Virus record (IMG/VR): IMGVR_UViG_3300007276_000219
Span: 1-28,357 of that record
Direction: 5' to 3' (one strand)
Source of the DNA: a virus
DNA: 28,357 nt
A program made the position numbers and the translations under genes. The notes below the pieces were generated by a model. That model saw only the letters and a program-made list of their open reading frames with translations, was not told the DNA's origin and made no database searches. Of this stretch, positions 7,090 through 15,676 are shown piece by piece (position 1 is the stretch's first letter; the number at the start of each line of letters is the position of its first letter).

Positions 7090-8121
7090 TTATTGTTTAT
7101 TCCTTTTCGCGAAAATGTTAAGTCGGTTAAATGTATCTCGTAGCCAATTATCGACATTCTTTATATTTGCATACAATTTGTCGTCTAAAAATAACCGCCT
7201 AAAGATTTTACGGTTGATTGATTCTACTCCAGAATCCATTAAATCTTGGATTGCTAATTTGGAATGCCCAGGTATATCAACATCAGCTAATTGCATCAAT
7301 TTAAAATTGCGCTCCAACAATTCTTTGTTGCTTGCAATCTCTTTGAATATTTTCAATTTAGATCCATCAGCAACTAAACCTGCAGCTTTATCTATTATAT
7401 CGTCCGCCGTCATTGGTGTGTCGACAACTTCTGGGAATCGCTTTATCAAAGTCTTCAATCCAACTCCACTAATTCCTGGAATATTATCCGACGCATCACC
7501 TGACATCATTCTGTATAATAAGTAATTTTCTGTTAGAAGTCCAACCTCTTCCTCAATCTTCTCTTTAGTGTATAGTTTTTTCTTTGTTGGACTATACACT
7601 CGGACATCGTCATTTATCAACTGTAAGAAATCCCTATCAGTCGAAACAATTGTAACTTTATTATCTACATCCTTATAATATTGTTTAGTAATATATGCAA
7701 TAACATCATCAGCTTCAATATTATCTATGGTAATAATAGTCAACGGTAACACATCAAAATATTCTATAAGTCTTGTAAATTGGCGTTTCATTGAGGCTTG
7801 CTCATCAACCAAATCTTCAAACTCCTTATACCTATTTAATTTGTTTTTGTTTTTTCTATTACCTTTGTAGTCTGGGTATAACTTCCTCCTCCGCGATGAA
7901 CCGCCAGTTCCATCAAATACGATTATGCATCGCGTTGCTTGGAACTGGCGGATGTTTGAACCTACAGATTTAAGAAAGCCTATAACACCGCCGACGTGTT
8001 GCCCGTCATCGTTTAATGCTGGGACAGCACTGAATACTCGGATAAAGGTGTTTAGTCCGTCAATGATTAAAACATTACTATCTTGATTGGCTGGGCCAAT
8101 CCCTTTAGCTTGTTCAATCAT
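7090..8121 (-). CDS. rnh: 5'-3' exonuclease / RNase H of the T4 Rnh-FEN family
   Basis: 343 residues, similar to T4 RNase H (305). It removes RNA primers and flaps at Okazaki fragments. Metal-binding acidic motifs are in family order: LIIDGLNTF near the N-terminus, VFDG followed by the basic RRRKLYPDYKGNR segment, IEADDVIAY, STDRDFLQL, and SGDASDNIPGISGVGLKT, the helix-3-turn-helix DNA-binding motif. I chose the ATG at 8121. It is preceded by GTGAGGGAA, a good Shine-Dalgarno site, and lies just past the uvsX stop. An in-frame upstream ATG at 8202 would add 27 residues that overlap uvsX and look nothing like the family. Confidence 0.93.
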   Translation of the reverse strand: MIEQAKGIGPANQDSNVLIIDGLNTFIRVFSAVPALNDDGQHVGGVIGFLKSVGSNIRQFQATRCIIVFDGTGGSSRRRKLYPDYKGNRKNKNKLNRYKEFEDLVDEQASMKRQFTRLIEYFDVLPLTIITIDNIEADDVIAYITKQYYKDVDNKVTIVSTDRDFLQLINDDVRVYSPTKKKLYTKEKIEEEVGLLTENYLLYRMMSGDASDNIPGISGVGLKTLIKRFPEVVDTPMTADDIIDKAAGLVADGSKLKIFKEIASNKELLERNFKLMQLADVDIPGHSKLAIQDLMDSGVESINRKIFRRLFLDDKLYANIKNVDNWLRDTFNRLNIFAKRNKQ

Positions 8122-8140
8122 TTCCCTCACTTTGTCTATA

Positions 8141-9373
8141 CTATGCTTCTTCACTTGTAAATTCTTCGTCAATAGTAATATCTTCAATTCCAAAATCCTC
8201 ATTAACTTTATAGTTCATGATGATTCGATCGCAGATGAATCCATAATAAAACTCCCTAAGGGAAGGATTCGCTTCCATCCATTTAGCGAAGTCTTTACTT
8301 CTACATTTCCATTCACCATCAATCCTTTTCAACTCTGCAGTCTCAGGATTGATAATTTCGCCTTCATACGTTTTAGTAACAAAATTGCCATCTTTGTCTT
8401 TTTCTTTGACACTCTCATATGCCAATTTGAATGTCCAATAACCGCCTGATTTCGCTACCTTATAACTCTGTAATGTATGCAACCAACTTCCATAATTATC
8501 AATCCCTGATGAGAAATAAATTTCATAATCAGTAGATCGCAATGGCGGTCCCATTCTATTCTTCTGTACTATGCACCGCGTTTTAATACCGACGACTTGG
8601 TCGATGCCATGCTGTTTCATCTTAATCTGTCCTAAACTTTTCAATCGCAAACGCACACTAGCAGCGAAGGCAATTGCCTTACCTCCTGATGTCGTCCACG
8701 GGTCACCAAAACTTACACCCAATCGCTGCCTGAGTTGATTTGTAAAAATCAAACAAGCATTTTCACGTGCAATAGTATTAGGCAACTTCCGCATTGCTTT
8801 TGATAAGATAATAGCTTTGTCAGTAGCCCATCCATCTTTTCCCCACTCACCATTTAACTCATTTAATGTTGTAGCTCCCATGACGGAATCCACTACAATA
8901 GTTACAAGCGGCTTCTTTTTTGACTCTCTTGCCTTTACAATAATATTGTCAATAGCTCCGAAAATATCTTCCAATGCTTCCAACTGTAAATACAATAAGC
9001 TGTCTATATCAACACCGATCGCCTTCAAGTATTCTCTACTTGTTGCGGATTCAGTGTCAATATAAACTGCCAAGCCTCCCTGTTGTTGAGTACTTTTTAA
9101 AGCGTATGCGGCAAGTAAAGATTTCCCGGAGGCTTCTAATCCAGTTATCTCGACAATCCTGCCTGCTGGATATCCACCATGTGGGCGATTTGAGATTGCT
9201 AAATCCAATGTATCGCATCCTGTGCCTATCCAATCTGTCACCTCACTACCGCCTCCTGAATCTGAAAGTAAAGATGCAGCTTTATCGACGTGATGTTTAA
9301 ATTGTGTATTCAACGAAGATACTAATTCCTTGGCCAAGTCTTTCGTGACTTTGGCGTTCATCTTTTTTGCCAT
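8141..9373 (-). CDS. uvsX: Recombinase UvsX / RecA family
   Basis: 410 residues (T4 UvsX 391). It forms filaments on single-stranded DNA and drives strand exchange, recombination-dependent replication and repair. Walker A is at residues 78-85 (GLEASGKS), with a Walker B strand TIVVDSV. A segment with TNQLRQ, then GDPW, then GGKAIAFAASVRL corresponds to the RecA L2 loop and following helix. The C-terminus is acidic (DITIDEEFTSEEA), as expected for partner binding. The ATG at 9373 has no Shine-Dalgarno sequence; a second ATG follows four codons later. The downstream nuclease has its ribosome binding site just after this stop, and gp32 precedes it by 17 bp. Confidence 0.95.
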   Translation of the reverse strand: MAKKMNAKVTKDLAKELVSSLNTQFKHHVDKAASLLSDSGGGSEVTDWIGTGCDTLDLAISNRPHGGYPAGRIVEITGLEASGKSLLAAYALKSTQQQGGLAVYIDTESATSREYLKAIGVDIDSLLYLQLEALEDIFGAIDNIIVKARESKKKPLVTIVVDSVMGATTLNELNGEWGKDGWATDKAIILSKAMRKLPNTIARENACLIFTNQLRQRLGVSFGDPWTTSGGKAIAFAASVRLRLKSLGQIKMKQHGIDQVVGIKTRCIVQKNRMGPPLRSTDYEIYFSSGIDNYGSWLHTLQSYKVAKSGGYWTFKLAYESVKEKDKDGNFVTKTYEGEIINPETAELKRIDGEWKCRSKDFAKWMEANPSLREFYYGFICDRIIMNYKVNEDFGIEDITIDEEFTSEEA

Positions 9374-9389
9374 GTGATAGTTTTAAAAA

Positions 9390-10193
9390 TTAAGAAAACA
9401 TGTCGTCAAATGCAGAATCAATATCAGCAGTCGCTGCAGCACCTTGTGGGCTTTGTATTGCGTCTATAGAATCATCTGCATCGCTTGAAACTGCAGCGGA
9501 GCTATTCGCAGACGTTTGATTTGGCGGCGTGGCGTCATCACTCTCTTCACCTTGATTGTTTAGGAATGCCTCAAATAAGCTTTCTAATTCTTGATAGGAT
9601 GGCGCTTCCCAAATATCTTGGATTGATGGCATTTCTTCCAACAGTTTAACAACTGCTTTATTAGTAGTAGCAGGAGTCGTGTTTGGCTTCACTCTAAAGT
9701 TTGTCTTAGGGTAGCCGTCTTTCGGTCTTTCATAATCAACCGTGATGTCTCTACCGTTTTTAAGATCGGTAATGTCACCATAATCGGGATCGTCAATTGT
9801 TTTCAACAACTCTTCATAGACAGTCTTTCCAAAGCCCCACATTTTCACACCTTCTTCTTCTTTGCCTCTCACCAATACTGGAACATATGTTCGCATCTTT
9901 GGTTCAATTTTACGGGCAAATAACCAATCTTCCTTCTCGCCAGTTGCTTTCAAAGCATCTGCCTTTTCTTGAATTGGATCTGGGTTTCCGAAGTTTTGAG
10001 GGGAAATAATTGTACGTTTTGCTAAGTCATAATAGAATAGCAATTCTTGGAATGGCCAATCTCGGTCGTGCATATAAGGAACTATACGAATCACTTGCGA
10101 TCCTTCTTCTGGTTTCCAAATCACTTTAGTACCTGAGCCTTGGCCTTGTCTGTTAAGTGTGTCTAATTTCTGACGAATTTTGTTTAAATCCAT
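9390..10193 (-). CDS. 32: Single-stranded DNA-binding protein gp32-like, without zinc cysteines
   Basis: 267 residues (T4 gp32 301). The core contains WKPEEGSQVIRIVPY, a WPFQELLFYY segment, KMRTYVPVLVRG, WGFGKTVYEELL, DPDYGDITDLKNGRDITVDY and a YPKTNFRVKPN segment, the order seen in marine T4-type gp32 proteins. The C-terminal 60 residues are Ser/Ala/Asp-rich and disordered and end in DIDSAFDDMFS, the acidic tail that recruits replication partners. The protein has no cysteine at all, so the His-Cys3 zinc site of T4 gp32 is missing. A promoter-like element with a roughly 30-nt leader precedes the gene, which fits separate strong expression. Confidence 0.93.
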   Translation of the reverse strand: MDLNKIRQKLDTLNRQGQGSGTKVIWKPEEGSQVIRIVPYMHDRDWPFQELLFYYDLAKRTIISPQNFGNPDPIQEKADALKATGEKEDWLFARKIEPKMRTYVPVLVRGKEEEGVKMWGFGKTVYEELLKTIDDPDYGDITDLKNGRDITVDYERPKDGYPKTNFRVKPNTTPATTNKAVVKLLEEMPSIQDIWEAPSYQELESLFEAFLNNQGEESDDATPPNQTSANSSAAVSSDADDSIDAIQSPQGAAATADIDSAFDDMFS

Positions 10194-10233
10194 TGTCTGT
10201 TTAAATAGTTTAGTTAATAAATGATATAATAAT

Positions 10234-10263
10234 AATATAAGTAAATGTTTTCACACTTCCAAA
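10234..10263 (-). promoter_or_regulatory. Phage promoter-like element, copy 2 (before gp32)
   Basis: Minus strand: TTTGG, 18 nt, TTATATT, with TAC before TTATATT. It lies in the 81-bp gap between the 129-aa gene and gp32. The -10 box ends 40 nt before the gp32 ATG, leaving an AT-rich leader of about 30 nt without a Shine-Dalgarno site. Confidence 0.75.
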
Positions 10264-10274
10264 TATTTCTTTAA

Positions 10275-10664
10275 TTAATTTGTAATTTTGTGTATTTTTT
10301 CTAACCTAAGTGGAATATGAGCCAATTCAGACCCTTGAGATAATATTAATGTATTTGTATAATTATCCCATGGAATCTGCATGCTCATATCTAGTATCCC
10401 GTTATTCATTTGTTTTATTATGTCGTTAAGTGCGTTAATTGTATATAAAGTATTTGTGTCTGATTTTCTATGTATTAATATAGTATTGGAAGTTAAGTTG
10501 TAATTACCGACTACATTATATGTACAATACAGTTGGTACGGTTTCTGCACGTGGCTCAGTACGAATATTACATTTGTATCAAGTTTATAAGTCGCAGGTA
10601 TGAATTCTAATATCATACCTAAATCATTTTTATGTACAAAAGTACAAAGTAAATTCGCCTTCAT
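10275..10664 (-). CDS. Hypothetical protein upstream of gp32, 129 aa
   Basis: A 129-residue soluble protein of mixed alpha/beta character. It has hydrophobic strands (VIFVLSHV, LYCTYNVVGNY, NTILIHRK) and a NTLYTINALNDIIK segment. It looks like a conserved small phage protein, but I cannot name its family. It lies between the 367-aa gene (16 bp) and the promoter of gp32, so it belongs at the end of the polymerase transcript. No membrane segment, signal peptide or catalytic motif is visible. Confidence 0.75.
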   Translation of the reverse strand: MKANLLCTFVHKNDLGMILEFIPATYKLDTNVIFVLSHVQKPYQLYCTYNVVGNYNLTSNTILIHRKSDTNTLYTINALNDIIKQMNNGILDMSMQIPWDNYTNTLILSQGSELAHIPLRLEKIHKITN

Positions 10665-10679
10665 TCATTTTCCCACGTA

Positions 10680-11783
10680 TTAGTCAATGATCTCTTTATG
10701 TATCTTGGATGCATTTACCCATAAGTGCAATCCTTTAAAATTAGATACAGCAGTTGTAACTTGATTGTTCTTACATAAAAGTGGCTCAAGTACTTCATCT
10801 GCAGATTCTATGTATACTTTACTACCTATAATGATGCCCCACCAATCAACTGATTTGATTTTCCTAGTGAGCATCGCATCAACATGATTACACATGGATG
10901 TTGCAATATCGGATGGATCTGCACCATTTAACATCTTCGCAATTTTTTCTGTAACACGCTTAATGAATTTAAGTTCAGTGTCTCGAGATAATGCTAGTAG
11001 TCCATTAATATCAGCAATCACTTCTGGATCTTGTAATGATGATAATACATCATTTACACCGACCCTACCAACTGATGCTGTAATTGATTTGCCAGTTAAC
11101 AAACTTCCTAAATTAAGCATTGTTTTAAATGTCCTAGTGAAGTCTGGAGATAATGATCCGAAATCCACAGAGCCAAGTCTCTTATAATTCTTGAGAGACA
11201 CACCGTCACCGTCTACATCAACATCACTAACAATACCAGTATCACCTGCGACGCCGCCTTTAATTTCACCATCATGTATTATTGCAAACCATAACTCTGA
11301 AAAATGACCGTTTGGGATTTTTATCGTACGTTTAATTATATCAAATAATGTACGTTCATGTTTCCCCATTGTATATGAACCAGTACTAAGTTTACGTTTT
11401 GTATTCTGACCGATGATTTTAACTATCGACTGACGGACGGAGGGGCTTAGTGCTATTACTTCTGCAAACATCCCTTCTAATCCAAGTACATCCTGGCCTG
11501 GCATCACATATGTACTGTCCATATATTTTTTGAATGCGTCAACGCTCATCAACCAAGGCTGTGATTTAGCAATAAATCTATCATCTGCTGAATCGTCAGC
11601 CTTGCCATCCTTATCTACATCCTTTTCTGTTAATGCATCAATAACTGGACGCGATTCGATACCTTTCGATTCTAATATGTTTTCAAGTATTTGTAATTCA
11701 GATATAGTATACGGCTTCTGTGCATATCCTTTTGGTAAATGCGCAAACCATTCATTCATTAAGTTTTCGATATTCATAATCAT
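10680..11783 (-). CDS. Hypothetical protein with two acidic DxDxDG-type loops, 367 aa
   Basis: The family is not recognised. Two loops resemble calcium-binding EF-hand/dockerin loops: residues 55-68 (DVDKDGKADDSADD) and residues 187-194 (DVDVDGDG). The second loop is followed at once by VSLKNY (S196-L-K198), so Asp residues, a strand and SLK occur in an order that could also be a PD-(D/E)xK nuclease core with Ser replacing the usual acid. Either reading is inference. A helical region (about 205-300) and a mixed C-terminus follow. Its ATGA start overlaps the polymerase stop by 4 nt, so the two are translationally coupled and it may work with the polymerase or be packaged in the virion. A second ATG lies two codons in. 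Confidence 0.75.
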   Translation of the reverse strand: MIMNIENLMNEWFAHLPKGYAQKPYTISELQILENILESKGIESRPVIDALTEKDVDKDGKADDSADDRFIAKSQPWLMSVDAFKKYMDSTYVMPGQDVLGLEGMFAEVIALSPSVRQSIVKIIGQNTKRKLSTGSYTMGKHERTLFDIIKRTIKIPNGHFSELWFAIIHDGEIKGGVAGDTGIVSDVDVDGDGVSLKNYKRLGSVDFGSLSPDFTRTFKTMLNLGSLLTGKSITASVGRVGVNDVLSSLQDPEVIADINGLLALSRDTELKFIKRVTEKIAKMLNGADPSDIATSMCNHVDAMLTRKIKSVDWWGIIIGSKVYIESADEVLEPLLCKNNQVTTAVSNFKGLHLWVNASKIHKEIID

Positions 11784-13099
11784 TTTTTATATTTTTTAGG
11801 TGTAACCATATTATGATAATCACGTCCCATCTTTAAACTAACCTTCATGTTGAATTGATTTAAGATAGTTTTAATATCATCTATAAACGATTTACCGTCT
11901 CGTCTATCATATACAAAAAGGAACGAGTCATATGTGTACAGTATTAACTCACTGTATTTATCATATAAATATTCCAATACGTGGCGTAACATTAAGGAGT
12001 TCACTTCTGTTTCATATGCTTGTAAAATGTAATTGAATAACTTGTTAGCAGACATATCCTCGAAGTTCTTTGAATATATCTTCCTACTACTCATTGGCAC
12101 TTTAACATACCCAACTCGCTTGAAATCTGCCCACAACCGCTCACGAAATTTATGTACATGTTTAAAGAATCTAATATGTTTATATTCGTGCGGTATTGTA
12201 CCATACAACATTCTGAATGTTAACCCCTTCGATTCCTCATACTCCTTTGGGCTAATCATTGGTGTGTTAAAATATTGACGTCCGAAATAGTGGTGTAAAT
12301 TGCCTGGAGGTAATTTGTATCCAATCAACCTTGCGACTAATTTAACGTGATAACTATCATAATCGAAATCAATCAACATTCGATCACCAGTTGGCGTAAT
12401 CATTGACCGCTCCCCATTGGACTTGTTTAACGCTGCAAAATTTATACCACCAAATCTATTACTCGGCCTACCTGTTGATGTATATGGGAAATATTCTGTA
12501 TATAATACATCCCTCTTAATATTATGGAAATGCTCCAATACATTAGAGTTGATTGGCAAGCCTGCGTTTTCTAATTTGAAATAGTTATCCAATACAATAT
12601 CATTATAAAATTGTAATGTTTTATCGAAATCAATATTCGGCAAGCATTTTTTAAAGTTCTCAACAATCATTTGACACAATGGTATAAATACAACTACTGG
12701 AACTATATTATTAATATCTGATGCAGTCCTGTACCATTGGTGATAAACTGTTATTTCTGACGACTCGGCCACATCAATCGGTGTATTATATTGTAACCAA
12801 TAACATAAATCGACATCATAACATTTAACGCCACGTTGCCTTAATACATTTGAACTCCAGCAGAAAGTATTCTCAGGCCATTCAACGTTCTGAATCCATT
12901 CTTCACCATTCTGATGCAAATCGTTATGAGTGCAGCCGATTAAGAATTCTTCACCATTGTTCAAGTTTTGTATGTATATGAAACTTATAGTATTCTCCAA
13001 TCTATGTAAACGATGATCGGCTTGAATAGGCACAACAAGTATGTCAGACCCTTTTAGAGCAAGCCAATCAATCCCAGTATAATCGTCTACAAACGTCAT
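11780..13099 (-). CDS. Compact, divergent family A DNA polymerase
   Basis: 439 residues. The palm and fingers motifs of family A are in order: STGR (207-211); motif A with D246 (Klenow D705) in DFDYDSYHVKLVARL; LHHYFG (267-273), supplying the H734 equivalent; the O-helix K291-x3-F295-x3-Y299-G300, the exact K758/F762/Y766 spacing; N356-x3-Q360 (N845/Q849); and motif C Y390-D391-S392 (HDE in Klenow). Unusual replacements are His251 for the E710 steric-gate glutamate, Tyr287 for R754, Lys253 for R712, and YDS for HDE. Only about 20 residues separate the LENAGLPI helix from TGR, where Klenow has over 100, so the thumb is essentially missing. Residues 1-140 may be a worn 3'-5' exonuclease fold without its acidic residues. 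It probably replaces T4 gp43. Confidence 0.85.
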   Translation of the reverse strand: MTFVDDYTGIDWLALKGSDILVVPIQADHRLHRLENTISFIYIQNLNNGEEFLIGCTHNDLHQNGEEWIQNVEWPENTFCWSSNVLRQRGVKCYDVDLCYWLQYNTPIDVAESSEITVYHQWYRTASDINNIVPVVVFIPLCQMIVENFKKCLPNIDFDKTLQFYNDIVLDNYFKLENAGLPINSNVLEHFHNIKRDVLYTEYFPYTSTGRPSNRFGGINFAALNKSNGERSMITPTGDRMLIDFDYDSYHVKLVARLIGYKLPPGNLHHYFGRQYFNTPMISPKEYEESKGLTFRMLYGTIPHEYKHIRFFKHVHKFRERLWADFKRVGYVKVPMSSRKIYSKNFEDMSANKLFNYILQAYETEVNSLMLRHVLEYLYDKYSELILYTYDSFLFVYDRRDGKSFIDDIKTILNQFNMKVSLKMGRDYHNMVTPKKYKK

Positions 13100-13105
13100 A
13101 CTATT

Positions 13106-13135
13106 AATATAAGTAAAAGATCTTAGACGAACAAA
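13106..13135 (-). promoter_or_regulatory. Phage promoter-like element, copy 3 (before the DNA polymerase)
   Basis: Minus strand: TTTGT, 18 nt, TTATATT, with TAC before TTATATT. It is in the 47-bp gap after the 188-aa structural gene. Six bases separate the -10 box from the polymerase ATG, so a transcript from it would start at about the start codon. It marks the border between structural and replication genes. Confidence 0.7.
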
Positions 13136-13146
13136 TTATTTACAAG

Positions 13147-13713
13147 TTATTTTGAGAACTCCAACGGATTGTCAAGATAATTTTGAATGCCTGGAAAATC
13201 TATTTCTGCTTTTCCGATTGATATAGTGTTGAAGTATCCCGCCAGATCGCCTGATAGCTTCCATATGATAGTGGTATAGTTCCAAATAGTACTATTAATG
13301 CCAGGATTGTTTGAGCTGTTTAGAGAGAGGTATTGACTTCTTGATATTTCGTAAATTGTAGGGATAGGATTATTCCTTTTTTGTACAAAGTATCTAGGAA
13401 TTTCTCCTTGGATATAATCGTCCGCAACAAGATCAGGTTTGACATTTATTGGACTTTGGTAATTATTAGATTCTATCTGTCGAGTTTGGTTGTATAATTT
13501 AACAGTATCTGATGCGTTAAATTGTGGTACAATTAATGGCTCAGTGTCAGTACCTGGGGCAGCCTTTGTCCATGCGTCGCCTGTAGGTAATAAGTGATAT
13601 AAACCAATATATTCAGTACCAAAATCAGACCGCAGTATGTATTCACCGCCTGCTGTGTACAAGCCTGTTTGGACTTTATGTAATGGATAAAATGGCTCTC
13701 GTTTACTTGACAT
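13147..13713 (-). CDS. Putative virion/baseplate-associated structural protein, 188 aa
   Basis: 188 residues. The N-terminal part (YTAGGEYILRSDFGTEYIGLYH, read as two short strands around a glycine turn, residues 19-40) resembles a short beta module often found in structural proteins of marine myoviruses, where a G.Y.G.YH pattern is followed by a statement of gap and charge. The remainder is rich in Asn, Pro, Ile and Tyr, typical of beta-rich virion parts. It is the last gene of the tail block, after the hub gene (25 bp) and before the polymerase promoter. A baseplate or tail-tip position is inferred from location; no specific T4 homologue is recognised. Confidence 0.7.
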   Translation of the reverse strand: MSSKREPFYPLHKVQTGLYTAGGEYILRSDFGTEYIGLYHLLPTGDAWTKAAPGTDTEPLIVPQFNASDTVKLYNQTRQIESNNYQSPINVKPDLVADDYIQGEIPRYFVQKRNNPIPTIYEISRSQYLSLNSSNNPGINSTIWNYTTIIWKLSGDLAGYFNTISIGKAEIDFPGIQNYLDNPLEFSK

Positions 13714-13738
13714 AATATATTAATAGTTTTATTTCGAT

Positions 13739-15673
13739 TCAGGGGAGGTAAGTTACATCATCATTGAATGCTAATTTCCCTTCTAACTTTGTACTCCAAT
13801 CTGATGTATCGCCTTGGAACGCATGTGTCACAGATTCCACAAAAAAGTATGCTTTAGCATCATTATATCCCTTGGGGAGTTGTGTTGTAGATATCGCATT
13901 ACCAGGGAGAAATCCGTAAATGCCATCTATTTCAACATCTATGCCAAGGCCAGCATACATTAACATATCATTACCTTTACCATCAGGTGCACCGTAGCGC
14001 AATGCTCCGAGGCAACCTTCTAAAGTTTTCATATGAATTGGATCAAATTTGTCGTTGCCTAATGATCCAGGATTACGAAGTATTTGTCCCATTGATTCAA
14101 ATGCATCGTCACGCTTTGTTGTCCTGCCTTCTGTATTACCGTTGTCCATATTACCACAACATTCTTGTACAGGATCTGCTTGTTTCATTTGTCCTGAAAA
14201 CAAAGCTGCTTGATATTCATTAGAGCCGACATTTGAAGTTAAAGTACAAGACCTAATCGACCCGTCACCATCAATTGGGTCAAACGTCCAACAAGGTAAT
14301 GATCCACCAAACCGACCATTATTCTCATCAAATATATACATCTCATATGGCAACTTCCCGCCGCCACCCTTGTGTATATCAGGATGCTGCGCTAACCTGA
14401 GTTTTATCATACCGCCTGATGCTTTTGATATTTCATTGAAGAGTTTTTTGAAAAATGTATCTAGTGATATTAAACCTTCTGTAGATTCCTTCCCATCGTT
14501 TGTGGCAGCCACTTGTTTTTCTGAATATGAATCTTCCAATGCTGATAATACTAAAGAACGTTCAATTAATATCTTTTTCAAGTCAACTTCTAAGCGAGTG
14601 CCAGCTTTCGTCAAGCACATAACTGCTGGGTTTTTGTTTGCATCCCCCTCAAAGTCTTTCCCATTGCCATTATTCGCTTTGTAGTTGCCGCGATTCAAGC
14701 CCATGAATAATATTTTCGTTGGCCATGCTGAATATAATCCTTGGTCAGTATATGACTTGCTCAAGACGCTATCAAACTTCACTGCTAGTTTGTCAAAGTC
14801 TGGTCTATGGTTTTCATGAATCATCTTGGAATATTGTTTTAATATTTCACCATTAATCAGTCGTTCCACTACATATTCCAATGTGAGATAAACAATATTA
14901 TCTGTTTCTGTTACTCCGTTTGTGTCACCATATACACCAAAACTATTTGCCAGCCATCCATGTAAATGGTTAGGCTTATAAATTACTATTGCGCCTTTTT
15001 TACCACCTCCTGGTATTACAACCTCACCGTCATCCATAGAATCCACTGAGTGTTGACCGTTGACTTGGCAATCATATGCGATTAAATCAGGGATGCCTGT
15101 AACTATTGCGACATCACTCTCACCTTTATATTTTCGACTCACATCTTTCTCCACAGTCATTCCCATATTGATTGCTCGCAATGCGACTCCTGGAGATACG
15201 GCTTTGAATTTCGCTATCCAAAAGCCTTCAGCTGTTGTGTTGAATGCGTAAGTTGCAACTTTAAATCCTTTTATATTATTTGATTCTTGATATCCTGTCG
15301 GCCATAGGTGGCCATATCCGAACTCAACTCTAACATTCGTGCCTGGGCGTAAGAATGAGTTTTCAATTTGTATAAAATCTTCCTTAGTGTGGCACTGGAT
15401 TGTCACTTCCAATTCCATTATTAAACCAAAGTCGCCGCCATTTTTAAGTGTGACATCTTTCAATATTGGTCCTGGCTTCAATGAGGATCTGTATAATGAT
15501 TCAAAATCGTCTTGATCCGTCGGTACTGATTTCCCGTTTCCATACACCTTACACCAAGCAGGATTTCTTGATGCAGCTTGAGGATTAGTTCCAGCTGTCC
15601 AAGTCTCCAGTCTCTCGCTAAGTAATCCAAATAATGCACCGTCAGGCTGTCGTTTGTATGGGGATTTACTCAT
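13739..15673 (-). CDS. Baseplate hub protein (gp27/VgrG-type hub candidate)
   Basis: 644 residues. The N-terminal third contains a strand-rich region with LKDVTLKNGGDFGLIMELEVTI followed by the loop LRPGTNVRVEFGYG (about residues 108-122), the feature of tail hub domains in which a short beta-barrel shows a G-x-x-V-x-V-x-F-G-Y-G strand. No lysozyme domain and no obvious central spike helix is visible, so the cell-puncturing tip must be encoded elsewhere. It is larger than T4 gp27 (391), with an inserted region of polar loops in the middle. It follows the LysM baseplate gene by 3 bp and precedes another structural gene, the usual position for the hub after the tape measure. Confidence 0.65.
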   Translation of the reverse strand: MSKSPYKRQPDGALFGLLSERLETWTAGTNPQAASRNPAWCKVYGNGKSVPTDQDDFESLYRSSLKPGPILKDVTLKNGGDFGLIMELEVTIQCHTKEDFIQIENSFLRPGTNVRVEFGYGHLWPTGYQESNNIKGFKVATYAFNTTAEGFWIAKFKAVSPGVALRAINMGMTVEKDVSRKYKGESDVAIVTGIPDLIAYDCQVNGQHSVDSMDDGEVVIPGGGKKGAIVIYKPNHLHGWLANSFGVYGDTNGVTETDNIVYLTLEYVVERLINGEILKQYSKMIHENHRPDFDKLAVKFDSVLSKSYTDQGLYSAWPTKILFMGLNRGNYKANNGNGKDFEGDANKNPAVMCLTKAGTRLEVDLKKILIERSLVLSALEDSYSEKQVAATNDGKESTEGLISLDTFFKKLFNEISKASGGMIKLRLAQHPDIHKGGGGKLPYEMYIFDENNGRFGGSLPCWTFDPIDGDGSIRSCTLTSNVGSNEYQAALFSGQMKQADPVQECCGNMDNGNTEGRTTKRDDAFESMGQILRNPGSLGNDKFDPIHMKTLEGCLGALRYGAPDGKGNDMLMYAGLGIDVEIDGIYGFLPGNAISTTQLPKGYNDAKAYFFVESVTHAFQGDTSDWSTKLEGKLAFNDDVTYLP

Positions 15674-15676
15674 ATG

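Noticed and set aside
7515-7544. A sixth promoter-like match inside the 5' nuclease gene (AATAAGTA and CCAA on the plus strand)
   Set aside because: The spacing is off by one, the -10 box is TTATTATA rather than TTATATT, and it is within coding sequence with no gene start after it.
8122-8202. Longer 5' nuclease start at 8202
   Set aside because: It would overlap uvsX by 62 nt and add 27 residues unlike the family, while ATG 8121 has a good Shine-Dalgarno site.
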